NCBI GenBank assembly: GCA_964612145.1
Contig: CAZTBP010000020.1
Coordinates: 12,908 to 76,907, forward strand
Direction of reading: 5' to 3'
DNA: 64,000 nucleotides
Source of the DNA: JAGNLV01 sp964612145
GTDB taxonomy: Bacteria > Zixibacteria > MSB-5A5 > GN15 > FEB-12
Shown: positions 8,026-15,630 of the stretch, piece by piece
How the letters are laid out: every line of letters starts with the position of its first letter
Numbering within the stretch: position 1 is the stretch's first letter
Notes under the pieces: generated by a model
What the model was told of the DNA's origin: nothing
Seen by the model: only the letters and a program-made list of their open reading frames with translations
The model's database searches: none
Made by a program: the position numbers and the translations under genes

Positions 8026-9456
8026 ATGAAAAACATACTTTTAGTAGACGACGACAAAGATCTCTCGCAATCACTGGCCAATCTGTTTGACAGTGACAAA
8101 TTCAATTTCAAGTTCCTGGAGGACGGGACCGAGGTTTCGCGGTATGTCAACGACAACGACGAGATCGATGTCGTGATGCTCGACGTGAACCTGCCGTCGA
8201 TGTCCGGGCTCGAGGTGCTTCGGCAGATCAAGGAAGTTCGGGATGAACTTCCGGTGATCGTTATCTCCGGGTTTGTTTCCACTGAGAACGCTATTGAGGC
8301 GATGCGCGAGGGGGCCTACGAATATCTCACCAAGCCGTTTCAGATTGACAAGCTGATCGATACCGTCACCAAGGCCTGCGGGTATTCCGGCGGGAAGAAG
8401 ATGCAGCAGGTTGCCCCGACGGGGACTACTGTTGAGAAGGGCGTGGAGGAGATAATCGGGCAGTCGCCGGAGATTGTTGAGATCGCCAAGCTGATCGGGC
8501 AGGTTGCCAAGACCGACGCCGCGGTGTTGATTTTTGGTGAGTCCGGTACGGGTAAGGAACTGGTGGCGCAGGCGATTCATCGCAATTCGAACCGTCGGCA
8601 CAATGACTTCCTTTCGGTCAATTGCGCGGCGCTGCATGAGACGCTGCTGGAGTCCGAGCTATTCGGGCACGAGAAGGGGGCGTTTACCGGGGCGTATTTC
8701 AAGCGGATCGGAAAGTTCGAGCAGTGCGCCAAGGGGACGCTTTTTCTCGATGAAATCGGCGATATGTCGATGCTGACCCAGAGCAAGCTGCTGCGGGTGC
8801 TCCAGGAGAAGAAGTTTGAGCGAGTCGGCGGCAACGAGACGATCGAGGCCGACGTTCGTATTATAGCGGCGACGAATAAGTCGCTGGTGCAGTCAATGAA
8901 GGAAGGTTCTTTCCGGGTCGACCTGTTTTATCGTTTGAAAGTCTTTTCGATTTTCCTGCCGCCGCTGCGTGAACGGCGCACCGATATACCGCTGTTAATC
9001 GATCATTTTGTCAAGCGCCATTCGGGCCAGCTTGGGCGAGAGGGGAAGCCGGTATCGAAAAAGGCGATGCAGATGCTGCTGAACTATCCCTGGCCGGGGA
9101 ATGTGCGTGAGCTGGAAAACAATATCCAGAATGCGCTGGTGATCTCAAAGAGTGATGAGCTGCTCAGTGAGGATTTCCCGATTTTTTCTGAGGATGCCGG
9201 CAAGGTCGAGGTCAATCTGGAGACTCTTCAGGACGATTACACTGATACCTTTGCGCAGATTATCGCGCCGGTGATGGGCAAGCTGATTGCGAATAATCCG
9301 GGGCAGGTGTTTCATTTCCTCGAATCTGCTTTTGAGCGGGCGGTTATTTCGGCCTGTTTGAAGCAATTCGACGGCAACCAGGTGAAGACGTCCGAGGCGC
9401 TGGGTATTTCGCGGAATACGCTTCGGGACCGGATCTCGCGGTATAATATTTACTAG
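8026..9456 (+). CDS. Second sigma-54-dependent NtrC-family response regulator
   Basis: A 476-residue regulator with a receiver domain (phosphoacceptor Asp about 53-54 in 'VVMLDVNLPSMSG'), AAA+ domain with 'GESGTGKE', a canonical 'EKGAFTGA' loop and 'NYPWPGNVRELENN', and a Fis-type HTH at the extreme C-terminus ('SEALGISRNTLRDRISRY'). Start may be GTG 8023 or ATG 8026; no strong ribosome-binding site is visible for either. It lies 85 bases after prsR, with a small hairpin between. No histidine kinase adjoins it, so it may share PrsK or answer an unlinked sensor. Its target genes are unknown. Confidence 0.8.
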   Translation: MKNILLVDDDKDLSQSLANLFDSDKFNFKFLEDGTEVSRYVNDNDEIDVVMLDVNLPSMSGLEVLRQIKEVRDELPVIVISGFVSTENAIEAMREGAYEYLTKPFQIDKLIDTVTKACGYSGGKKMQQVAPTGTTVEKGVEEIIGQSPEIVEIAKLIGQVAKTDAAVLIFGESGTGKELVAQAIHRNSNRRHNDFLSVNCAALHETLLESELFGHEKGAFTGAYFKRIGKFEQCAKGTLFLDEIGDMSMLTQSKLLRVLQEKKFERVGGNETIEADVRIIAATNKSLVQSMKEGSFRVDLFYRLKVFSIFLPPLRERRTDIPLLIDHFVKRHSGQLGREGKPVSKKAMQMLLNYPWPGNVRELENNIQNALVISKSDELLSEDFPIFSEDAGKVEVNLETLQDDYTDTFAQIIAPVMGKLIANNPGQVFHFLESAFERAVISACLKQFDGNQVKTSEALGISRNTLRDRISRYNIY

Positions 9457-9518
9457 GCTACAAACACAACTCCTCTGACAGTTTCATTTCACAGTTGTAT
9501 CGAACCGGGCGGTCATGG

Positions 9519-9566
9519 TTCGACTCCGTTCACCATGACTCTCGGGAGGCTCACCATGACTTGCGG
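9519..9566 (+). repeat. Dispersed TTCGACTCCG repeat plus CATGACTTGCGGG module
   Basis: TTCGACTCCGTTCACCATGA starts at 9519; a second 'CTCACCATGACTTGCGGG' copy follows after 9 bases. The reverse complement of the same composite (TTCGACTCCG, then ATGACTTGCGGG twice) occurs at 12441-12489. Confidence 0.7.
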
Positions 9567-9620
9567 GCCGATTTGGGTTTGTTTGGTAAGGTGGTAAAAC
9601 CGCGGCTTGAGGGGGCTTGC

Positions 9621-9648
9621 CTGGATTCCCGCCTCCCCGGGAATGACA
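9621..9648. repeat. GGATTCCCGCC/GGGAATGAC dispersed palindromic repeat
   Basis: CTGGATTCCCGCCTCCCCGG followed by GAATGACA resembles a short inverted repeat that is scattered in intergenic regions of many environmental bacterial genomes. Only one copy is seen in this window. Confidence 0.5.
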
Positions 9649-9941
9649 ATTTCGGGAAGTTTGGCTTTGTTTCGTACTTTTGGTGTGCATCGGTGTTTCC
9701 TCTCCCCTGTTTCGATTCATTGTCTGGGGCAGGGTGTCACACAGGGGCGCGGTGGCGGGGTTCGCATCGGTTTGCTGTTGATTTTGTGGTTGACCGATGA
9801 GGGGATGGATGGTATATTCCATGATGTGAGCATGAAGGAGCGCAGATATCAGGTTGGAAGACGGAGGTGTCATGAGTGGTGATGGATCGGGAGTGAGTAT
9901 TTATTCGGACCGATCCCACCGCAAGCGGCGGGGCTCCCGTG

Positions 9942-10967
9942 CTATGGGTCGATACCAGCTAGTTGGAAGCACCGATTCAATTGTTGGGCGGTGAAAGGCC
10001 GATTGATCTTGATTGTGTCATCGCCCCAACGGGACTTCACACAAAATGCAGCCACATCTTGGAATAAGCGCAGAGCGATTCTATTTTTCGCAATTGTTAG
10101 TAGCAGGAGAACAAGAAGCCTGTCAGCGGCCTCTAAGAGGTTCTGGTGCTCTTTTGAAATAACTGGATTTGACCGACCGTGGACCACTTCACTTCGGAGT
10201 TTGTAAAAACTCTTCACCAACTTTGCGATTGCTCCGCGCTGATTGCTCTCGTCTGCAAGGATGAATGCTGATCGTTCACTGAGAGAACTCGCTAGTGGCT
10301 CAGTCCTCGACCCTATAAGCAGAGTCTCAAATGCCACTGAGGTCTTGGCAATTGCAGAAGTAAACATTGGCTCTAGCCGAGAGTCTGTCAGCCATTCGAG
10401 TGCACGACAGCACCTATGAGCCAAGTTGGAATCTCGCGAGAAAGCAAAGTCCACTAATGTAACAAAGCCGAGTCGGTGAAATCGGTTTGAAAATCGGCGG
10501 TCTATGGCAATTCCACTTGGGGCGGATAAGGCCCACTGTTGAGTCTTCACATGACTAAAATCGCCCGCTATAGCGATATCAAATTCTGAGGCCAACTTGT
10601 TTGATATTGATAACTTCCGGTGTATTACCTTTCGATTCATGACTAACACAGCGCAAGCAAGAGCGATCCTCTCAATTAGCCCTGATTTAAGTCTACAAGT
10701 ATCAACAACGGTGCTCGGTTGGCCCGGCTCGAATAGCTCCACTACGGTCTCTCCAGCAAGATTACTAGCCCTTTGTACATAGAAGTCACGGTCCCAAGAG
10801 TGCCTGGAAAACACATTACGCTTCATTAGTGCAGATTTCATATTTTCAACTTCGTTATCACGAATGCGGCGAATGCGCACACTCTCTGATATATCTAAGG
10901 GTGCATCTGCTGCGAACATTGCAGTTGTCTTGAGATATCTGACAAGCGCCACTGTGCCCTCATACAC
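9942..10967 (-). CDS. HEPN-like protein of unknown function
   Basis: A 341-residue protein with no transmembrane or signal segment. The C-terminal third (about residues 200-300) has the pattern of Apea-type HEPN domains: 'KTSVAFETLLIGS', 'LSERSAFIL', then 'SFYKLRSEVVHG', where Arg258 and His263 form the R-x4-H motif of HEPN ribonucleases. Residues 1-200 are not recognised. The region is visibly more AT-rich than its neighbours and is flanked by dispersed repeats on the left, which suggests an acquired gene. HEPN proteins often act in toxin-antitoxin or antiphage systems, but no partner such as a nucleotidyltransferase is adjacent. The assignment rests on the motif and helical pattern only. 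The start has a weak ribosome-binding site. Confidence 0.6.
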   Translation of the reverse strand: MYEGTVALVRYLKTTAMFAADAPLDISESVRIRRIRDNEVENMKSALMKRNVFSRHSWDRDFYVQRASNLAGETVVELFEPGQPSTVVDTCRLKSGLIERIALACAVLVMNRKVIHRKLSISNKLASEFDIAIAGDFSHVKTQQWALSAPSGIAIDRRFSNRFHRLGFVTLVDFAFSRDSNLAHRCCRALEWLTDSRLEPMFTSAIAKTSVAFETLLIGSRTEPLASSLSERSAFILADESNQRGAIAKLVKSFYKLRSEVVHGRSNPVISKEHQNLLEAADRLLVLLLLTIAKNRIALRLFQDVAAFCVKSRWGDDTIKINRPFTAQQLNRCFQLAGIDP

Positions 10968-11214
10968 TATTTGTGATAGTCCATGCGAATGTTACGAGGA
11001 AAAGTGTGCGAATCAAAGCCCTTTGTGGTTCCGAGGGGAGCCTTTGGATTCAAAAGTAATGCCGGAGCCCGAGCGGCAATATAGTTCAAAACGAAAAGCC
11101 CGGTAGCCGCCCTTTTGGGGTGGGTTTCCGGGACGTCATGAACGTTGCTGAACATGGGTGACACTCTAATGTCGCGGAACAGGCTCGCCCGTACTCGCAT
11201 CCCGAATTTGCGAT

Positions 11215-11242
11215 TTGTCTGGGCCGAATCAGGCCTTATATT
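11215..11242 (+). promoter_or_regulatory. Promoter immediately ahead of sbcD (possibly leaderless)
   Basis: TTGTCT (11215-11220), 16-base spacer, TATATT (11237-11242). The ATG of the nuclease gene is only 6 bases further on and has no ribosome-binding site, which would place transcription start at or near the start codon. Confidence 0.45.
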
Positions 11243-11248
11243 CACCAC

Positions 11249-12364
11249 ATGAAAATCTGTCACTTTGGCGATACGCACCTCGGAGCGGGCGGAAACCACC
11301 CCAAACGAGGCGAAAGCGGCCTGACGCTGCGTCAGGAAGACATAATCCGGACGTTTGTCGAGGCGGTCGACCGGATTATCGAAATCAGGCCGGATGTCTG
11401 TATCCACGCCGGGGATCTGTTCGACGCTGTCCGGCCGCTCAACAAGATCCTCGCCATTGCCGGGGAGCAGCTTCACCGGCTGGCCGAGGTGGCGGGGATA
11501 CCGACGGTCATAATCAGCGGCAATCACGACGCTCCCAAGCAGCCGCATGTCGGGGCGCCGCTGGATGTGTACAAGCAGATCGAAAATCTGTACGTGGCAT
11601 CAAACGGGGCGCTGGAGATTTACGAGATAGGCGAGGCGAAGATATTCGCGCTGCCGCACTGTCTGACAGGGAAGATCCTTCAGGAGGAGTTGGAGAAGTG
11701 CCGTCCGGATGAGGCGGCGAAGTACAATATCTTTGTCGGGCACGGGGTGGCGGCGGGAATGCCGGAGTTCGCGATGGCCGATCTGGGCGAGCAGGAAATC
11801 GCGATGGAGCCGCTGGGCGGGTTTGACTATGTCGCGTTGGGGCACTTTCACAATTTCTGCCAGGTGGGACCGAGAGCGTGGTACTGCGGATCCTCGGAGC
11901 GGCTGTCACAGGCGGAGCGCGAGGCCGGGAAGGGGCTGGTGGAGGTGACGCTGGAGCCGTTTGATGTAAGGTTCCACGCGGTGAAGGCGCGCGAGATGGT
12001 GGATATTAAGCCGATCGACGCCTCCGGGAAGCGCGGTGATCAACTGGCCGAGATTATTCGGGAGCAGGTGGCCTCGGTGGGCAGCAGCGATAAGATTGTG
12101 CGGCTGAAGATCGAGGGGGTGACCGAGGAGACGCTCAAGACGATCCCGACCGATATGTTGACGACACTCAAGCAGAGTTCGTACGCGCTGGATATTTCGT
12201 TCCAGAAGGCGAAATCGGAGGAGGCGGAGCAGGCGTTCGGGAAGGGGGCGCTGGGGCGGCTGGATACGGAGTTTTTGAAGTTTCTGGAGACGGTTGATTT
12301 GAGCGGGTTTGATGTGGAGCGAATTCGCAAGGAGGGGCTGAAGTATTTGAGTGAGGAGGGGTAG
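11249..12364 (+). CDS. sbcD: SbcD/Mre11-type DNA repair exonuclease
   Basis: A 371-residue calcineurin-like metallophosphoesterase. All metal-binding motifs are present in order: 'HFGDTHLG' (DxH), 'HAGDLFD' (GD), 'ISGNHD' (GNHD), 'VGHG' and 'ALGHFH' (GHxH). This set and the length match SbcD/Mre11/YhaO nucleases, which process double-strand break ends together with an SbcC/Rad50 ATPase. No sbcC homologue is adjacent; the next gene is a transporter on the other strand. The C-terminal 130 residues are the family's variable capping region. There is no Shine-Dalgarno sequence before ATG 11249 and a promoter lies just upstream. Confidence 0.8.
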   Translation: MKICHFGDTHLGAGGNHPKRGESGLTLRQEDIIRTFVEAVDRIIEIRPDVCIHAGDLFDAVRPLNKILAIAGEQLHRLAEVAGIPTVIISGNHDAPKQPHVGAPLDVYKQIENLYVASNGALEIYEIGEAKIFALPHCLTGKILQEELEKCRPDEAAKYNIFVGHGVAAGMPEFAMADLGEQEIAMEPLGGFDYVALGHFHNFCQVGPRAWYCGSSERLSQAEREAGKGLVEVTLEPFDVRFHAVKAREMVDIKPIDASGKRGDQLAEIIREQVASVGSSDKIVRLKIEGVTEETLKTIPTDMLTTLKQSSYALDISFQKAKSEEAEQAFGKGALGRLDTEFLKFLETVDLSGFDVERIRKEGLKYLSEEG

Positions 12365-12380
12365 GGGGGTGGGGTCATGG

Positions 12381-12489
12381 TTCGACTCCGCTCAGGCTGA
12401 CTCGCAAGAGCCGTGGTACCACGTTTTGGTCTTCATCCATCCCGCAAGTCACGATGCGCCCCCGCAAGTCATAGGTGAGCGGAGTCGAA
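12381..12489. repeat. Inverted pair of TTCGACTCCGCTCA repeats
   Basis: TTCGACTCCGCTCA at 12381-12394 is matched on the opposite strand by TGAGCGGAGTCGAA at 12476-12489, giving a perfect 14-bp inverted repeat around an 80-base core. The core contains two 'CCCGCAAGTCA' copies (12441 and 12461). The element fills the gap between sbcD and the NSS gene. Confidence 0.7.
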
Positions 12490-12519
12490 TTGTGACAATC
12501 TCACCAAGCCTACAGCTTC

Positions 12520-13902
12520 TTATTCCCCGTAGTCCATAAACGGCAGCAGCTCCAGACCGTGTAACAGCACTATCAGCAGGGCCAGCGGCGTGATATACCG
12601 TAAGAAGAAAATGAGGCTCTGGTAGACAAAGCCGGAGGAACCGATTTCTTCGACCTTTTTAGCGCGACTCATGACCCACGCGACAAATAATCCCGTCAGC
12701 AACCCGCCGATCGGGAGCATATAGTTGGTGGTTACGAAGTCGAGGATGTCAAACAGGTTGCGGTCGGCGCCTCTGAACGGCATGGTCCAGGCGGCAACGG
12801 CGCAGGGGATACCGATCAGGTAGATCACACCGCCCATGATGAGCGTGGCGTTGCGCCGTTTCCAACCACGGATGTCGATGAAGTAGGATACCACGACCTC
12901 CAGCAACGAGATGGCCGAAGTGAAAGCGGCGAAGGTCAGCAGGAGAAAGAACGGGACAGAGATCCACCGGCCGAGATCGGCGAACAGCACCGGGAGGGTG
13001 ACAAAGATCAGGCCGACCGACTGGGCTGGCTCCATACCGTAGTTAAAAACCATTGAGAAGATCGCCAGACCGGCCATGAGGGCGATGACGGTGTCGAGGA
13101 TGGAGACGGTGATGGCGTCTTTCATGATGCTTTCGTCGCGGCGCATGTACGAGCCGTAGGTGATCATCGCACCCATGCCTAGCGAGAGGGTGAAGAAGGC
13201 GTGGCCGAGGGCGGACAGGATGCCTTCGGCGGTGAGTTTGTGGAAATCGGGCCGGAAGAGGAAGTTCAGGGCGGCTCCGCCGCCATTGGTGAAAACCAGC
13301 CCGTAGATCATCAGCCCCAGCAGGATAAGGAACAACAACGGCATGAGGATACGGGTCCAGCGTTCGATGCCGCGGCGGACACCGCCGAGGACGATGGCGA
13401 TGGTGAGGATCATGAAGATCGTGTGCCACATGATCGACTGGCCGGGGGAGGAGTAGAGTTCGCCGAATTGAGCCTGGATTTCTTCGGCTGTACCGGAGAA
13501 ACCCTGGAGGGCTTCGAAGATGAACGCCATGGACCAGCCGGCGACGACGGAGTAGAAGGCAAGGATCAGAAAACCGGAGGCAACGCCGAGCCAGCCGGTG
13601 ATCTGCCACGGGCTGCCGTCTTTGCTCAGTTTCTGGAAAGCGCCGATGGGATTCAGCTGGGTCGAGCGACCGATCATGAGTTCGGCCAGCATGAGGGGCA
13701 GGCCGACAACGGCGACACAGACGAGGTAGACGAGTACGAAGGCTCCGCCGCCGTATTCGCCCGTTATGTAGGGGAATTTCCAGATGTTGCCGAGGCCGAT
13801 AGCCGAGCCGGCGGCGGCGAGGATAAAGCCGAGGCGTCCGGCCCACTGGCCGCGGTCGTTGCCGTTGGGGTTTGGTGAAGCCGAATCGCTCATCTGAGGC
13901 AT
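12520..13902 (-). CDS. Sodium-dependent neurotransmitter symporter-family (NSS) transporter
   Basis: A 460-residue membrane protein of the LeuT-fold NSS/SNF family with about 11-12 hydrophobic segments. The TM1 signature 'AAAGSAIGLGNIWKFPY' (unwound helix that binds sodium and substrate) begins near residue 30, followed by 'GEYGGGAFVLVYLVCVAVVG' and 'LPLMLAELMIGR'. Family members import amino acids or derivatives with sodium; the substrate cannot be read from the sequence. GAGGAG lies 8 bases before ATG 13902, supporting this start. A 29-codon ORF overlaps the start and a strong hairpin lies just upstream, suggesting leader control. Confidence 0.85.
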   Translation of the reverse strand: MPQMSDSASPNPNGNDRGQWAGRLGFILAAAGSAIGLGNIWKFPYITGEYGGGAFVLVYLVCVAVVGLPLMLAELMIGRSTQLNPIGAFQKLSKDGSPWQITGWLGVASGFLILAFYSVVAGWSMAFIFEALQGFSGTAEEIQAQFGELYSSPGQSIMWHTIFMILTIAIVLGGVRRGIERWTRILMPLLFLILLGLMIYGLVFTNGGGAALNFLFRPDFHKLTAEGILSALGHAFFTLSLGMGAMITYGSYMRRDESIMKDAITVSILDTVIALMAGLAIFSMVFNYGMEPAQSVGLIFVTLPVLFADLGRWISVPFFLLLTFAAFTSAISLLEVVVSYFIDIRGWKRRNATLIMGGVIYLIGIPCAVAAWTMPFRGADRNLFDILDFVTTNYMLPIGGLLTGLFVAWVMSRAKKVEEIGSSGFVYQSLIFFLRYITPLALLIVLLHGLELLPFMDYGE

Positions 13903-13979
13903 AGGCGCAACTCCTCGGGTAAAAACAGATCCACCGGTCGAGGTCGGTTTTCGGCACCCTCGGCCGGTGGTTCAAACAT
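13890..13979 (-). CDS. Small leader ORF overlapping the NSS transporter start
   Basis: A 29-codon frame (ATG 13979, TGA 13892-13890) encoding a Pro/Glu/Arg-rich peptide beginning MFEPPAEGAENRPRP. AAAGGA lies 8 bases before its ATG, a better Shine-Dalgarno context than many genes here. It runs through the hairpin at 13931-13970 and ends 13 bases inside the transporter gene in another frame, so ribosomes reading it would open the hairpin and terminate next to the transporter start. A regulatory leader peptide is inferred; chance cannot be excluded. Confidence 0.45.
   Translation of the reverse strand: MFEPPAEGAENRPRPVDLFLPEELRLCLR
13931..13970 (-). promoter_or_regulatory. Leader hairpin with trailing T-run upstream of the NSS gene
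   Basis: CCACCGGTCGAGG (13931-13943) pairs with CCTCGGCCGGTGG (13958-13970), 12 of 13 positions Watson-Crick and the remaining one a G-T type change. On the minus strand it is followed by ATCTGTTTTT and then the GAGGAG ribosome-binding site, so it could work as an attenuator. Confidence 0.5.
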
Positions 13980-14056
13980 TGTGTGATTCCTTTCGTTAAA
14001 AGAAGAAATGGCTACCGTAAGTGTCAACAATTATTGTGTTTGCGCCGGATTTCTTG

Positions 14057-14085
14057 TTGACCCCAGACGCGATAAATGATACCAT
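14057..14085 (+). promoter_or_regulatory. Sigma-70-like promoter for the OM protein gene
   Basis: TTGACC (14057-14062), 17-base spacer, TACCAT (14080-14085), about 50 bases before ATG 14137. The same TTGACC-17-TACC pattern occurs before glyA. Confidence 0.45.
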
Positions 14086-14136
14086 CGGAGCATCACACTG
14101 AAATGAATACGAGAATTTGAAGGAAGGGAATTTGTT

Positions 14137-14799
14137 ATGAAGAAGTTTGTTGTCGCGGCTTTGCTTGTCACCGTCCTTTGTGCGCCGTCGGTTATGTCAC
14201 AGGGCGCAATTGGTAGCTCATTCGGCACACTGACAACGGGACAGAGTATCGGCATGGGACAGGGCTCGCTTATGGGCGGGTTTGGCTTTGGTGATATCGG
14301 GACGAGCGTATTTGGAGTTTTCCGTTATGGTTTGTCGGATTATTTCGATGGCAGGCTGAAGCTTGGTATTAATGACTTTGACTTTGGTGAGACGGAAGTC
14401 GTATTTGGTGCCGATGCCAAGTACCAGATCTGGGATTATAATCCGTCCGCGGATGCGGCGGCAAGTCAGAATCCGTTTGATATGGCTATCGGTGGGTTTT
14501 TCGAGTATCTCGGCGCGGATGGTTTTACCGTCTGGCAGCTTGGCGGTAAAGTGATCGGATCGTATCCGATTCTACTGGAGAACGGACACCAGTTGATTCC
14601 GTACGGTGCCATAAATATTAGGCTGGAAAATTATGATGTCGACCTTGGTCCCTTTGGTGACTACGGTGATTCCGAACTCGAGTTCGGTCTTCACGCGGGC
14701 GCGAAGTATGACTTCACCAGAGACATTAACGGTTATCTGGAAGTTCAGCTTGACGGCAACGAGGGTCTGTTTGCCGGTGTAGAGTTCTTTGTTATTTAG
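14137..14799 (+). CDS. Exported outer-membrane beta-barrel-like protein
   Basis: A 220-residue protein with a cleavable signal peptide (MKKFVVAALLVTVLCAPSVM, cleavage near SQG). The mature part consists of alternating hydrophobic/polar strands rich in Gly, Tyr and Phe ('FGVFRYGLSDYFDGRLKLGI', 'LEFGLHAGAKYDF', 'GLFAGVEFFVI'), the pattern of small outer-membrane barrels. No specific family or ligand can be named. GAAGGAAGGGAA precedes the start, with its own promoter upstream. It is followed by uppP after 55 bases, possibly cotranscribed. Confidence 0.65.
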   Translation: MKKFVVAALLVTVLCAPSVMSQGAIGSSFGTLTTGQSIGMGQGSLMGGFGFGDIGTSVFGVFRYGLSDYFDGRLKLGINDFDFGETEVVFGADAKYQIWDYNPSADAAASQNPFDMAIGGFFEYLGADGFTVWQLGGKVIGSYPILLENGHQLIPYGAINIRLENYDVDLGPFGDYGDSELEFGLHAGAKYDFTRDINGYLEVQLDGNEGLFAGVEFFVI

Positions 14800-14854
14800 A
14801 AGAATATGAGGTACCCCCTGGCGGAATGCCCTGGGTGATCCGAGTCAGTAACGC

Positions 14855-15628
14855 ATGAATTATATCGACGCGATCATTCTGGGCATTCTGCAGGGGCTTA
14901 CCGAGTTCCTGCCGATATCTTCCTCCGGGCATCTTGTCCTTGCCCAGGCTATTCTTGATGTTAAAGAGCCGGGTGTGTCGTTTGAGCTGCTGGTTCATCT
15001 AGGTACTGTCGCGGCAATCCTTATTTATTTTCGCAGTTCCATAAGTTTGCTGATTCGGTCGTTGTGGGACCGAACGCTCGAGAAAGAACGCAGGGTTATC
15101 GGATATTTGATAATCGGGACGGTGCCGGCCGGGCTGGCGGGTGTGTTGTTAGAAGATTTCTTTGATCGGGCGTTTTCGGCGCCGGTGATGACCGCGTTGA
15201 TGTTATTTGCAACCGGGGCGTTGCTGTTGCTGACGCGGTTTGTGCCCAAGCAGGAAAAGCCGGTGACGCTGGTCACGGCCGTGATCATGGGTGTGGGGCA
15301 GGCGCTGGCTATTCTGCCGGGGATTTCGCGGTCGGGGAGCACGATTGCGACCGGGATGATTGCGGGCGTGGAGCCGTCGGAGGCGGCTGAATTTTCGTTC
15401 CTGCTGGCGATACCGGCGATTTTGGGGGCGGTGGTGCTCAAGGCTGACGAGTTGGTGCAGCTTAATACGGCGCTGCTGGGGCAGTATCTGGTGGGGACAG
15501 TGTTTGCATTCGGGACCGGACTGGTCGCCGTGTACTTTCTCCTGTCGGTTATTCGTCGCGGCAAGCTCGATTATTTTGCCTGGTACTGCTTTGCTGCCGG
15601 CGGTGTTGGTCTGTATATTTTCCTGTAG
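14855..15628 (+). CDS. uppP: Undecaprenyl-diphosphatase UppP (BacA)
   Basis: A 257-residue polytopic enzyme that dephosphorylates undecaprenyl pyrophosphate at the inner membrane, recycling the lipid carrier for peptidoglycan, O-antigen and exopolysaccharide. Both family signatures are present: 'GILQGLTEFLPISSSGH' near residue 9 and 'LPGISRSGSTIATGM' near residue 155. Length is that of the family. No good ribosome-binding site precedes ATG 14855. The heptosyltransferase fusion starts 2 bases after its stop, so the pair is an operon serving envelope polysaccharide. Confidence 0.92.
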   Translation: MNYIDAIILGILQGLTEFLPISSSGHLVLAQAILDVKEPGVSFELLVHLGTVAAILIYFRSSISLLIRSLWDRTLEKERRVIGYLIIGTVPAGLAGVLLEDFFDRAFSAPVMTALMLFATGALLLLTRFVPKQEKPVTLVTAVIMGVGQALAILPGISRSGSTIATGMIAGVEPSEAAEFSFLLAIPAILGAVVLKADELVQLNTALLGQYLVGTVFAFGTGLVAVYFLLSVIRRGKLDYFAWYCFAAGGVGLYIFL

Positions 15629-15630
15629 AA

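Larger units (their letters stand above)
9457..9941. other. Gene-free stretch with dispersed repeats
   Basis: About 485 bases between two convergent genes. It holds a hairpin (TCGAACC 9500-9506, GGTTCGA 9517-9523), a copy of the TTCGACTCCG repeat, a 'CATGACTTGCGGG' module and a 'GGATTCCCGCCT..GGGAATGAC' element. Short open frames here overlap the repeats and show no family features. Confidence 0.6.

Noticed and set aside
10967..11548. 193-codon minus-strand frame across the HEPN-sbcD gap
   Set aside because: Half of it lies under sbcD and no motif is present; the promoter ahead of sbcD lies inside it.
13201..13878. 225-codon acidic frame antisense to the NSS transporter
   Set aside because: Asp/Glu/Gly-rich shadow of hydrophobic transmembrane codons.
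13043..13975. 310-codon Arg/Pro/His-rich frame overlapping the NSS transporter
   Set aside because: Same-strand alternative frame with low-complexity composition; the transporter frame carries the TM1 signature and the ribosome-binding site.
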